NCBI GenBank assembly: GCA_020249285.1
Contig: JADCFX010000035.1
Coordinates: forward strand, 62,001-126,000
Direction: 5' to 3'
DNA length: 64,000 nt
Source of the DNA: Roseomonas sp.
GTDB taxonomy: Bacteria; Pseudomonadota; Alphaproteobacteria; Acetobacterales; Acetobacteraceae
Shown here: piece after piece, positions 11,053 through 18,904 of the stretch
Position numbering within the stretch: the stretch's first letter is position 1
Layout of the letters: the number at the start of each line of letters is the position of its first letter
Program-made: the position numbers and the translations under genes
Notes under the pieces: generated by a model
Seen by the model: only the letters and a program-made list of their open reading frames with translations
Database searches by the model: none
Told to the model about the DNA's origin: nothing

Positions 11053-11378
11053 GCGAGGGTTTCAAGAATTTTGCCGAATTCTGGCCACACTACCTGAAGG
11101 AACACGCCAAACCCACGACGCGCGCCTTGCATTTTGCCGGCACGGGTGCCGGGCTTTTGCTGTTTTTGCTTGGGCTGATTTCAGGCAATTCCTGGCTGCT
11201 GCTGGTGGCGTTGGTCTGTGGCTATGGTCCCGCCTGGCTTGGGCATTTCTTTATCGAAAAGAACCGCCCGGCGACTTTTCGCCACCCGCTATGGTCGCTG
11301 ATTGCGGATTTCCGCATGTTCTTCTTTTTCATCACCGGGCAGCTCGGCACTGAGCTTCGCCGCCACGGGATTGGTTGA
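11049..11378 (+). CDS. Mpo1-like (DUF962/YGL010w) small membrane protein
   Basis: A 109-residue protein starting inside the glnD stop (ATGA overlap). It opens with FAEFWPHYLKEHAKPTTRALHF, typical of the Mpo1/DUF962 family, then has two hydrophobic spans around residues 35-65 and a third near 90. Conserved histidines occur in the HAKP, LHFAG and GHFFIEKN segments. The yeast member Mpo1 is an iron-dependent dioxygenase of 2-hydroxy fatty acids; whether bacterial homologues do this is not established. Translational coupling to glnD is seen directly, but a functional link is not implied. Confidence 0.85.
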   Translation: MSEGFKNFAEFWPHYLKEHAKPTTRALHFAGTGAGLLLFLLGLISGNSWLLLVALVCGYGPAWLGHFFIEKNRPATFRHPLWSLIADFRMFFFFITGQLGTELRRHGIG

Positions 11379-11474
11379 AGGCAAGACCGCACCATTGTTT
11401 TTGTCTTGTAACCGCATTCCTTTACAGGGCCGGTATCATGACCGCTGCGGCGTTCCGCCTGATCAAGTCTGGCG

Positions 11475-11678
11475 CTACAAGACCTTCAGATTGATCGCCG
11501 CCGGCTTGCCACGCTCACTCGCGACCTCAAAGCTGACTTTCTGGTTTTCCTTGAGCCCTTGCAGCCCAACCTTCTGCACGGCGGTGATATGCACAAAGAC
11601 ATCCTTGCCGCCATCATCGGGCAGGATGAAGCCAAAGCCCTTGGTTGCATTGAACCATTTCACAGTGCCATTCGGCAT
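11475..11678 (-). CDS. Cold-shock domain protein (CspA family)
   Basis: 67 residues, a single cold-shock domain. RNP1 is KGFGFI (14-19) and RNP2 is VFVHI (27-31); the start [14 protein letters not shown] is canonical. Such proteins bind single-stranded RNA or DNA and melt RNA structure. The ATG at 11678 is supported by homology; longer in-frame starts to 11858 give non-conserved sequence that fits an untranslated leader better. The leader of over 100 nt is a usual trait of csp mRNAs and may carry cold-dependent control, though induction cannot be read from sequence. Confidence 0.95.
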   Translation of the reverse strand: MPNGTVKWFNATKGFGFILPDDGGKDVFVHITAVQKVGLQGLKENQKVSFEVASERGKPAAINLKVL

Positions 11679-11801
11679 AACGCGAGCCCCTTTTGTTATG
11701 GCGGCGGAAGCGCCACCGCGTTTTCCGGTTTTCCCGGACGGGCCCGAAGGCGGTCGAAAGCACGACCACTCGGCAAGGCACGGCACGAAAATCCCTCCGA
11801 A

Positions 11802-11831
11802 ATCAGACAATTCTCGCCCGCGCTGCGTCAA
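11802..11831 (-). promoter_or_regulatory. Candidate sigma-70 promoter for the cold-shock gene
   Basis: Read on the minus strand: TTGACG (11831-11826), an 18-bp spacer, then TCTGAT (11807-11802). The -35 matches consensus at 5 of 6 bases and the -10 at 4 of 6. It would give a leader of about 115 nt before the ATG at 11678. Confidence 0.4.
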
Positions 11832-11854
11832 GTTTTTTCGCAATGGCGGGGTGA

Positions 11855-12811
11855 TCATTCCGCTTTCATGCCGGCCCGTGCTGCCAGATCGGATAGCAGG
11901 TCGCGCTGCTGTGCCAGAAAACCGGCGAAATCCTGCAAGCCGAGAAAGGCCGCCTCAGCCCCTTGGCTGGCCAGCAGCCTGACCACCTCAGGCTGGGCAA
12001 GGCTTTGCCGCACAGCGTCAGCAAGCCGCGCCATGATGGGTTGAGGAACGCCGGTTGGGGCGTAAAGCCCGATCCATTCCGAAAGGGCAAAGCCTGGCAG
12101 ATCCGCGGCTTCGGCCACGGTTGGCACATCAGGCAGGATGGGCGTGCGGCTTTCCGCGGAAACCGCCAATGCGCGCAAGCGATTGCCCTGCACCAGGCCA
12201 AGCGAAGACGGCATGGTGGCAAAATTGAACAGCGTATCACCCGTCAGCACTGCCATGGCCCCGGGCGCACCGCCACGATAGGCCACATGCTGCGCGTCAA
12301 TGCCGCTGCGCAGGATGAAATGCAGCCCGGCGAAATGGGAGGCGGACCCCAGCCCCGCCACGGAATAATGCGGCTTGTCGGTGCGCGCACGCAGCATGGT
12401 GATCATGTCGCGCAAATTGGTCGGGCCATCCATCGGCACCACAAGCAAAAGCGGCATGATGGAAAGCCGCGCCACGGGTGCGAAATCACGCTGGTAATCA
12501 AAGGAAAGATTGGCGTGCAGCTTGTGGCGCACGGCAAAGGCCGAAGCATCCGCCATCAACGTATAACCATCCGGGCGCGCCGTGGCCGCGATTTGCCCGC
12601 CAAAGACTCCTCCGGGTCGGTTTTCCACCACCACCTGCCGGCCCAGGATTTGCGACATGGGTCCCGCCACAACGCGGGCCGAGGTATCCGCACCGCCGCC
12701 CGGGGCGAAAACCACGATCAGCCGGATTTGCCGGTTCGGAAAATCATCTTGCGCGGCTGCGGGCGCCAGCAGACCGAAAACAAGCAGCAAACCCAGGATC
12801 AATCGCGCCAT
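11855..12811 (-). CDS. Bug-family tripartite tricarboxylate transporter substrate-binding protein
   Basis: About 318 residues. A Sec signal peptide ([20 protein letters not shown], cleaved near residue 20) precedes a typical Bug domain with [23 protein letters not shown] and PDGYTLMAD. The ATG at 12811 was chosen because it places the signal peptide correctly and leaves a 5-bp gap after the CoA-transferase stop; an ATG at 12835 adds eight residues and would overlap that gene. It lies directly behind the CaiB-type gene on the same strand, so the receptor may import an acid activated by that enzyme. This pairing is inference; no TctAB genes are seen. Confidence 0.9.
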   Translation of the reverse strand: MARLILGLLLVFGLLAPAAAQDDFPNRQIRLIVVFAPGGGADTSARVVAGPMSQILGRQVVVENRPGGVFGGQIAATARPDGYTLMADASAFAVRHKLHANLSFDYQRDFAPVARLSIMPLLLVVPMDGPTNLRDMITMLRARTDKPHYSVAGLGSASHFAGLHFILRSGIDAQHVAYRGGAPGAMAVLTGDTLFNFATMPSSLGLVQGNRLRALAVSAESRTPILPDVPTVAEAADLPGFALSEWIGLYAPTGVPQPIMARLADAVRQSLAQPEVVRLLASQGAEAAFLGLQDFAGFLAQQRDLLSDLAARAGMKAE

Positions 12812-12816
12812 CGCCT

Positions 12817-13962
12817 TCAACCCTTTGCCAACCATGCCCGAATCTCCACATTATGCTCGCCCAAATCCGGTGCGCGGCGGGTGATGCGCGCCGGCGTGCC
12901 CTCCAGCCTGAGTGGTGATGCCAAATGCTGGATCGGCCCGCGTTCGGGGTCTTCAAACACGCTCACCAGGCCGCGCGCCTGGCCTTGCGGATGGGCCAAG
13001 GCCTCATCATAGGAAAGCACCGGTTCGGATGGGATGCCGGCCTTGCCAAGTGCCGCCAGCCATTCGGCGCTTGGGCGTTTCGCAAGAATATCCTGCAAAA
13101 TCTCGATCAGCGCGGCGTTATTCGCGACACGATCCGCATTGGTCTTGAAGCGGGGATCGGTAGCCAGTTCCGGGCGTTCGATAATGCCGCATAGCGCCTG
13201 CCAGAATTTCTCCTTGGAAGCGCCCAGCGTGATGTAGCCATCGGCGGTTTGAAACACGCGATAGGGCGCCGACCCGCGATGCAATTGCCCAAGCCGCGAA
13301 GGGCGCGTGCCATGGGCGAAAACATGCGCCGCTTCATAAACGCCAAGCGCCACACCCGCTTCAAACAGGGATTGATCAATGCGCTGGCCCTGCCCAGTTT
13401 TTTCGCGCGCCTGCAAGGCGGCCATGACCGACAGGGCCGAAAACATCCCCGCGGTGACATCAGTAATGGCGATCGGCAGGCGGTAAGGTTCGCCATCAGG
13501 CGGGCCATTGCCGGCCATGAGACCCGACATGCCCTGCGCCATCATATCCAAGCCCCCATGATCCGCCCAAGGTCCGGTCTGGCCAAAGCCTGAAATCGCG
13601 CACCAGATCAGGCGCGGATTGGCGGCACTCAGCGCCTCCCACCCCAGCCCAAGCCGGGCCAAAGTGCCGGGGCGGAAATTTTCCACCAGCACATCGGCGC
13701 GCAAGGCCAATTGGCGGACCATTTCGACATCCTCTGGCTGTTTCAAATCTGCCGTGATGCTGCGCTTGTTGCGGTTCCAGACGCCAAAGGGCTGGCTGCG
13801 GCCATCCACAAAGGGTGGCATGCGCCGCGCATCATCGCCGCCATCGGGGCGTTCCACCTTGATGACATCAGCGCCCAGATCACCCAGCAGCATGGCGCAA
13901 TAGGGGCCGGAGAGAAAATTCGTGAGGTCCAGAACAATCAGCCCATCCAGCGCAGCGGTCAC
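12817..13962 (-). CDS. CaiB/BaiF family (class III) CoA-transferase
   Basis: 381 residues. Class III CoA-transferases move CoA between a thioester and a free acid through a catalytic aspartate. The sequence opens LDGLIVLDLTNFLSGPYCAM and continues LLGDLGADVIKVERP, RNKRSITADL and ADVLVENFRPG, all typical. The catalytic Asp is probably that in GGLDMMAQGMSG. The GTG at 13962 was chosen because homology begins there; in-frame sequence further upstream, to 14250, does not look like protein. It is followed by a Bug receptor and is divergent from another Bug receptor, so the three look like an organic-acid uptake and activation unit. The substrate is unknown. Confidence 0.92.
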   Translation of the reverse strand: MTAALDGLIVLDLTNFLSGPYCAMLLGDLGADVIKVERPDGGDDARRMPPFVDGRSQPFGVWNRNKRSITADLKQPEDVEMVRQLALRADVLVENFRPGTLARLGLGWEALSAANPRLIWCAISGFGQTGPWADHGGLDMMAQGMSGLMAGNGPPDGEPYRLPIAITDVTAGMFSALSVMAALQAREKTGQGQRIDQSLFEAGVALGVYEAAHVFAHGTRPSRLGQLHRGSAPYRVFQTADGYITLGASKEKFWQALCGIIERPELATDPRFKTNADRVANNAALIEILQDILAKRPSAEWLAALGKAGIPSEPVLSYDEALAHPQGQARGLVSVFEDPERGPIQHLASPLRLEGTPARITRRAPDLGEHNVEIRAWLAKG

Positions 13963-14113
13963 GGTGTTGCATCCTTGCTTATCGGGCAAAAGCCTCGGCA
14001 AGCGGCGAAACGCTGTCAAGCAGCGCGAAAGGGCTGGACCTGGACCGCGCATCGGCACAGCATATCCGCTCATGACCAAAGCGCGGACCAACCGCGCTGG
14101 ACAGGAGAGGAAA

Positions 14114-15070
14114 ATGCGCCTTTTTGGCTGGATCATTGGCGCCGTCATGGCGCTTACCACACACCCAACCCTTGCCGCCTGGCCCGAGCGGCCCATTACC
14201 GCCATCGTCCCCTTCGCCGCCGGCGGTGGCACGGATGGCGTGGCGCGCATCCTGGCCGATCACCTCGGGCGCAACCTCGGCCAGGCGGTGGTGATCGAAA
14301 ATCGTGGCGGCGCCAATGGCAATATCGGCGCGGTCGCGGCGGCGCGCGCCCGGCCTGATGGCTATAGCTTTTTCTTCACCACTGGCACGACCCAGGCGAT
14401 CAACCCAGCGCTCTATCGCAGCCTGCCCTATGATCCGGTGCGGGATTTCACCCCGGTTGGGCGCATTGGCATCTTCCCGCTCATGCTCGCGGTGCATCCC
14501 TCCGTGAAAGCGCAGAATATTGCGGAGCTTATCAGCCTGCTGCGCGCGGAACCGGGAAAGCTCAGCTTCGGTCATTGGTCGGCGGTCTATCTCGCCGCCG
14601 GCAAAAGCTTTGTGCGCCAGATTGGGGCCGAGGTACTGGATGTGCCCTATCGCTCCTCCGCCAATACCATGACGGATCTGGTAGCAGGGCGGATTTCCTT
14701 CGCCATTGTGGACCTCACCATTGGGATTCCGTTGGCGCGCGGCAATGAGTTGCGTCCCTTGGCAGTGACGGGCGCGCAGCGCAGCGCCTTGCTGCCAAAC
14801 TTGCCGACGCTTCAGGAAGCCGGGCTGGCCGGGTTTGATGTGGCGGCCTGGATGGGGGTCTATGCCCCCGCCAATACCCCTGCCGAGGCCGTGCGCGGTA
14901 TGGAAGCCGCCCTTGCGCGGGCATTGAGTGATCGCGCGGTGGTGGAGCGCCTTTCAACGCTTGGCTTTGAACCCATGCCCGGCGATGCGGCGGAATTGGC
15001 CCGCTTCAACGCGACCGAGATCATCCGCTGGCAGGCGCTGATCACGGCGGCGGATATCAAAGTCGAATAG
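14114..15070 (+). CDS. Bug-family tripartite tricarboxylate transporter substrate-binding protein
   Basis: 318 residues, with signal peptide MRLFGWIIGAVMALTTHPTLA and a standard Bug domain (VPFAAGGGTDGVARILAD, VVIENRGGANGNIG, PDGYSFFF). The ATG at 14114 has a strong ribosome site GGAGAGG a few bases upstream. It is transcribed away from the CoA-transferase across about 150 bp, which must hold both promoters. A tandem palindromic repeat array starts 12 bp after its stop. No membrane subunits are present. Confidence 0.92.
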   Translation: MRLFGWIIGAVMALTTHPTLAAWPERPITAIVPFAAGGGTDGVARILADHLGRNLGQAVVIENRGGANGNIGAVAAARARPDGYSFFFTTGTTQAINPALYRSLPYDPVRDFTPVGRIGIFPLMLAVHPSVKAQNIAELISLLRAEPGKLSFGHWSAVYLAAGKSFVRQIGAEVLDVPYRSSANTMTDLVAGRISFAIVDLTIGIPLARGNELRPLAVTGAQRSALLPNLPTLQEAGLAGFDVAAWMGVYAPANTPAEAVRGMEAALARALSDRAVVERLSTLGFEPMPGDAAELARFNATEIIRWQALITAADIKVE

Positions 15071-15081
15071 CGTGCTTTTGG

Positions 15082-15321
15082 TCGCATTTTCCGAGACGCC
15101 AAGCGATATCGCTTGGCTTGAAAATGCTCCGGGAGTTTGATCGCATTTTCCGAGACGCCAAGCGATACCGCTTGGCTTGAAAATGCTCCGGGAGTTTGAT
15201 CGCATTTTCCGAGCCGCCAAGCGATATCGCTTGGCTTGAAAATGTTCCGGGAGTTTGATCGCATTTTCCGAGACGCCAAGCGATACCGCTTGGCTTGAAA
15301 ATGCTCCGGGAGTTTGATCGC
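15082..15321. repeat. Four tandem 59-bp repeats, each a nested palindrome
   Basis: Units start at 15082, 15141, 15200 and 15259, with a 4-bp stub at 15318. Each has outer arms GCATTTTC and GAAAATGC around an inner 18-bp palindrome CCAAGCGATATCGCTTGG (15099-15116 in unit 1). Units 1 and 3 carry GATATC in the centre and units 2 and 4 carry GATACC, so a 118-bp double unit seems to have duplicated. A 59-bp period is not a multiple of three, so it is not a protein repeat. Each unit could fold into a long hairpin as RNA. Confidence 0.95.
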
Positions 15322-15732
15322 GCAAGGCAGGGGGGGTGAACAGCCTCATGGCCGATTCACCCCTCCCGTCCCCCCGGCCAACACGGCGGAAGCGGTTGAT
15401 GTCGGCACCTGTCGGCGCGCCAGCGTGAACGTGACCAAAGCTATTTGACTTCTCTCCAAATGGCTGGCGGTGGATTGCTCCAGCCCCGAAAGCACTGAGC
15501 TGCCGACGAAACCCTGCCAAGCAACGCAAGCTGGTTGGGTCTGCGCCGCAAATGCGTCGCGGAAACAGCCACTTCCAGCCGGACGCGCTTTCACCATCCT
15601 CACCAAACCGGCTTCGAAAGCAGCAAACCGCCAAATTGAACGAAACCAGAACAAAAGCCCCTTATTCCCAACCTGCCCGTGCCGCGATAGCGCTTGGTGA
15701 GCGCGGGTGCACAGGATCAGGGGAAAAGCAGC
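15322..15732. other. Non-coding stretch between the repeat array and the MGMT-like gene
   Basis: No convincing gene was seen on either strand. It holds an inverted repeat GGGGTGAA/TTCACCCC around 15334-15363, a 17-nt copy (15347-15363) of the start region of the FAD-linked dehydrogenase found again at 16300-16316, a candidate SOS box (15638-15652), and the ribosome site of the gene at 15733. The rest looks like decayed sequence. Confidence 0.6.
15638..15652 (+). promoter_or_regulatory. Candidate alphaproteobacterial SOS (LexA) box
   Basis: The sequence GAAC-GAAACCA-GAAC fits GAAC-N7-GAAC, the direct-repeat LexA site known in alphaproteobacteria (equal to GTTC-N7-GTTC on the other strand). 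It lies 80 bp upstream of the MGMT-like gene at 15733. The pattern fixes only eight bases, so about two chance hits are expected in 64 kb; position and the T-rich flank on the minus strand favour a real site. Confidence 0.45.
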
Positions 15733-16230
15733 ATGCCCAAGAAAAAATCGGCGATTGATCACCTGAATAGCGGACGCGTGCCGCATATCGTTCATATGAT
15801 TCCGCGCGGCGCGCCAGGCTATGCGGAAGCCAAGGGCGGCGCCATGGTCGTCTCCAGCCCAGCCGAGGTGGATGCCCTCATCCGGAAGCTGAAATGGGGT
15901 GAAGTCATCACGCTTGATGATGTCCGCGCCGCACTCGCGTGCCGCCATCAGGTGGCGGTGGCATGTCCGGTCTCGACCGCCATTTTCGCCAATATGGCAG
16001 CCCGTGCCGCAGAGGAACGCCGCGCGCTCGGCGTACCGCCGGAAGAACTCACACCCTGGTGGCGCGTGCTGCGCAAGGGCGGCTTTCTCAACCCGAAGCT
16101 ACCTGGCGGTGTTGAAAGACAGGCCGCGCTGCTGCAGGCGGAAGGCATCCGCGCCTCGCCGCTTGGCAAGCAATTGGCTGTCCATGACTACGAAGCGCGC
16201 CGGCCTGACCGCCAAATTGCGAATGACTGA
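15733..16230 (+). CDS. MGMT-like (alkyltransferase-fold) protein
   Basis: 165 residues. The C-terminal half resembles the DNA-binding domain of O6-alkylguanine alkyltransferases: KWGEVITLDDVRAAL (recognition helix region, ~54-68), ACPVSTAIF with Cys78, then PWWRVLRKGGFLNPKLPGG (109-126) and ERQAALLQAEGI (128-139), matching the WRV...G..RQ..LL..EG pattern of that fold. The canonical PCHRV active site is absent, so methyl transfer by the usual cysteine is doubtful; Cys78 is the only obvious alternative. The ATG at 15733 follows AGGGGAAA. A candidate SOS box upstream suggests DNA-damage control. The exact activity of this subfamily is not known to me. Confidence 0.7.
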   Translation: MPKKKSAIDHLNSGRVPHIVHMIPRGAPGYAEAKGGAMVVSSPAEVDALIRKLKWGEVITLDDVRAALACRHQVAVACPVSTAIFANMAARAAEERRALGVPPEELTPWWRVLRKGGFLNPKLPGGVERQAALLQAEGIRASPLGKQLAVHDYEARRPDRQIAND

Positions 16231-16300
16231 TCGCCAGAAAGGATCAGGGCGCTAACCGATTGGCGCTTGACCGCGCGGGGCTGGGGCGTTTCAACGGCCC

Positions 16301-17719
16301 ATGGCCGATTCACCCCCACTTCCCCCCGCCCTTGCCAGCCTGCTCGGCCTCGCCGGGCTGCTGACCGAACCGCCTGATCTGGCTCCCGCTTTGGCTGATT
16401 GGCGGAGCCTGTATCAGGGCCGGGCATTGGCTTTGCTCCGCCCCGCCAATACCGCGGAATTGGCCGAAGCGGTCAGGCTTTGCGCTGGCGCCGGCATCGC
16501 CATTGTGCCGCAGGGGGGCAATACCTCCATGGTCGGTGGCGCCACGCCAGATGCTTCGGGCCGGGCCGTGATTGTCTCGCTGGCGCGCATGAACCGCATC
16601 CGCGACCTCGACCCGGTGGATATGACCATGACAGCCGAAGCGGGCGTTGTAGTGAAAACCGCGCAGGAAGCCGCGGCTGCCGCGGGCTGCCTTTTCCCCC
16701 TCAGCTTCGGTGGCGAAGGCACGGCCATGATCGGCGGCGTGCTGTCCACCAATGCCGGCGGCAATAACACGGTCCGCTACGGCAATGCGCGGGAATTGAT
16801 GCTGGGGCTTGAAGTGGTGCTAGCCGATGGCAGCATCTGGCATGGCCTCCGGCGCCTGCGCAAAGACAATACTGGCTACGCGCTGCGCCATGTTTTTGTG
16901 GGCGCCGAGGGCACGCTTGGTATCATCACCGCCGCCGTGTTGAAGCTATTCGCCCGCCCCCGCGCAAATGAGGTGATCTTCGCCGCCGTGCGCGATGCCG
17001 CTGCCGCGCTTGGCCTGTTTCGCCGCTTTCGCGACAATGACGAAAGCGCGATCCGCGCCTTTGAATATATGTCGGGCGATGGCGTTGACCTGACCGTGCA
17101 GCTCATCCCCGGCATCACTTTGCCGCTGGCTGAACGCGCCCAGCATTACGCGCTGATTGATTTGGCCTCCACCAGGCCAGATGCGGATTTGCGCGGCCTC
17201 GCGGAACAGGTGCTGGCGCCGGCCATGGAATCAGGTGAAGTGCTGGATGCCGTGCTGGCGGAAAGCGAAGCGCAGCGCGCCGCACTTTGGCGCATCCGCG
17301 AAGAACATACGGAAGCGCAGCGCAAGGCCGGGGCTTCGGTGAAGAATGATGTCTCGGTCCCTGTTTCCCGCGTGCCGGAGCTCATCGAGCGCGCGTCAGA
17401 CGCCTGCCGGCGCCTTATTCCCGGCATCCGCCCCATGCCCTTCGGCCATATGGGGGATGGCAATATCCATGTGAACCTGGTCCAACCCGAAGGCGCTGAT
17501 CCTGCGGCTTTCCTGGCGCGCAGCCATGACATCATGGATTGCGTGAATGAGGTGGTGCGGGATCTGGACGGGTCCTTCAGCGCGGAACACGGGATTGGCC
17601 AGCTCAAGACCGATATGATGGAAGAATGGCGCGGCGGGGCTGAATTGGCAGTGATGCGGCAAATCAAGGCCGCGCTGGACCCCAAGGGCCTGATGAATCC
17701 GGGCAAGGTGCTGCCCTGA
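16301..17719 (+). CDS. FAD-linked 2-hydroxyacid dehydrogenase (GlcD / D-2-hydroxyglutarate dehydrogenase type)
   Basis: 472 residues. The FAD-binding PCMH domain has VPQGGNTSMVGGATPD (~67-82), LSFGGEGTAMIGGVLSTNAGGN and VGAEGTLGIITAAVLKLF; the C-terminal oxidase domain has HMGDGNIHVNLV with the metal/substrate histidines and ends SAEHGIGQLK...LDPKGLMNPGK. Family members oxidise D-lactate, glycolate or D-2-hydroxyglutarate and pass electrons to quinone or another carrier. No glcE or glcF partner is adjacent, which favours a single-subunit D-2-hydroxyglutarate or D-lactate enzyme. The first 17 nt around its start are duplicated 953 bp upstream. Confidence 0.9.
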   Translation: MADSPPLPPALASLLGLAGLLTEPPDLAPALADWRSLYQGRALALLRPANTAELAEAVRLCAGAGIAIVPQGGNTSMVGGATPDASGRAVIVSLARMNRIRDLDPVDMTMTAEAGVVVKTAQEAAAAAGCLFPLSFGGEGTAMIGGVLSTNAGGNNTVRYGNARELMLGLEVVLADGSIWHGLRRLRKDNTGYALRHVFVGAEGTLGIITAAVLKLFARPRANEVIFAAVRDAAAALGLFRRFRDNDESAIRAFEYMSGDGVDLTVQLIPGITLPLAERAQHYALIDLASTRPDADLRGLAEQVLAPAMESGEVLDAVLAESEAQRAALWRIREEHTEAQRKAGASVKNDVSVPVSRVPELIERASDACRRLIPGIRPMPFGHMGDGNIHVNLVQPEGADPAAFLARSHDIMDCVNEVVRDLDGSFSAEHGIGQLKTDMMEEWRGGAELAVMRQIKAALDPKGLMNPGKVLP

Positions 17720-17770
17720 AGCCCGTGCCGCTTTCGGCATTGGCGCCAAGCGGCTAGGCTTGCCAAGCCG

Positions 17771-18904
17771 ATGACCCTGCTCGACCGCTATTTGTTCCGC
17801 CAGCTTGCGTTGGCCCTGCTTGCCGTAACGGTGGGACTGGCGGCGCTTGTCTGGCTGACGCAATCCTTGCGTTTCATCGAATTGGTGCTGGATCGTGGGC
17901 TGTCGCTCGCGGTGTTTTTTGAATTGACCAGCCTGTTACTGCCATCCTTCTTTTCAGTCATCCTGCCGATCACGACCTTCATCGTGATGCTATTCGTGCA
18001 TTTGCGCCTGGCAGGGGACCGTGAATTGGTGGTGATGCGCGCGGCCGGGCTTTCCAATTGGCAAATCGCGCGCCCTGCCTTGGCGCTTGGGCTTTTGGTT
18101 GTAGCCGTCATGGCCCTGTTGAATTTCTGGCTGGTGCCGCTCAGTCACACCGCCTTCCGGCAATGGCAATTCGAAATCCGTAATCAATTGGTGGGCGTGC
18201 TGGTGCAGGAAGGGGTGTTTTCCACCGTCGGCAGTGATTTGACGGTCTATGCCCGGAAGCGCGACGCCGATGGCACGCTGCGCGGGATTATGGTGCATGA
18301 CCAGCGAGAAGCCGGCGGCGCGGTGACTATCCTGGCGCAAGCCGGGCGCATCGGGCAGGGGCCGGATGGGCCGCGCGTGACGCTCTATGATGGTGTGCGT
18401 CAGCAGATGGAAAAAGGCGCATCCGGCGCGCCGCCGCGGCTGACCGTGCTGAGCTTTTCCGAAAACAGCGTTGATCTGGCCCGCGTGGCGCGTAACGAGG
18501 AAACGCGCAGCCGCGATAGCCGCGAACGCTCCATCTCTGAATTACTGTACCCCGACCCATCAGAAGAACTGCGCCCCCGCGAGATCAGGCGTTTCCGCTC
18601 TGAGGCGCATCAGCGCATGGCAAGCCCGCTGACCGCGCTTTCCTTCGCGCTGGTTGGGCTGGCGGTGGCGCTGACGGGGCAATTCCGCCGCCATGGCGGG
18701 GGTATAGGCGTGGTGCTTGGCGTTGGCATCATGGTGGCGCTGCTGGCGCTTGGCCTTACCCTCGGCAATGCCGCAGCCCGGCGCGATGGGCTGATCTGGC
18801 TGATCTGGCTGCATGCCATCCTGCCTGGCGTCATTTCCGCCTGGTGGCTGGGCGGCGCCCCCGGCCTGCCGCGCAGGGCCCCGCCGCGTGAAGCACTGCC
18901 ATGA
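17771..18904 (+). CDS. lptF: LPS export ABC transporter permease LptF
   Basis: 377 residues of the YjgP/YjgQ family: three membrane helices near the N-terminus (to ~125), a periplasmic beta-jellyroll domain, and three helices at the C-terminus. The opening LLDRYLFRQLALALL and RLAGDRELVVMRAAGLS (coupling-helix region) are typical. With LptG and the ATPase LptB it extracts LPS from the inner membrane. It is first in the run lptF-lptG-lptD-surA-rsmA and overlaps lptG by 4 bp. Confidence 0.95.
   Translation: MTLLDRYLFRQLALALLAVTVGLAALVWLTQSLRFIELVLDRGLSLAVFFELTSLLLPSFFSVILPITTFIVMLFVHLRLAGDRELVVMRAAGLSNWQIARPALALGLLVVAVMALLNFWLVPLSHTAFRQWQFEIRNQLVGVLVQEGVFSTVGSDLTVYARKRDADGTLRGIMVHDQREAGGAVTILAQAGRIGQGPDGPRVTLYDGVRQQMEKGASGAPPRLTVLSFSENSVDLARVARNEETRSRDSRERSISELLYPDPSEELRPREIRRFRSEAHQRMASPLTALSFALVGLAVALTGQFRRHGGGIGVVLGVGIMVALLALGLTLGNAAARRDGLIWLIWLHAILPGVISAWWLGGAPGLPRRAPPREALP

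Noticed and set aside
13963..14250. Longer start for the CoA-transferase
   Set aside because: The extra 96 residues overlap the divergent Bug gene and show no conservation; homology begins at the GTG at 13962.
15082..15321. CRISPR array
   Set aside because: Repeats are directly tandem with a constant 59-bp period and no unique spacers; no cas genes in the window.
14954..15634. Repeat-containing protein on the minus strand over the 59-bp array
   Set aside because: The 59-bp period shifts frame with each unit, so the apparent peptide repeats cycle through three frames; no ribosome site or family match.
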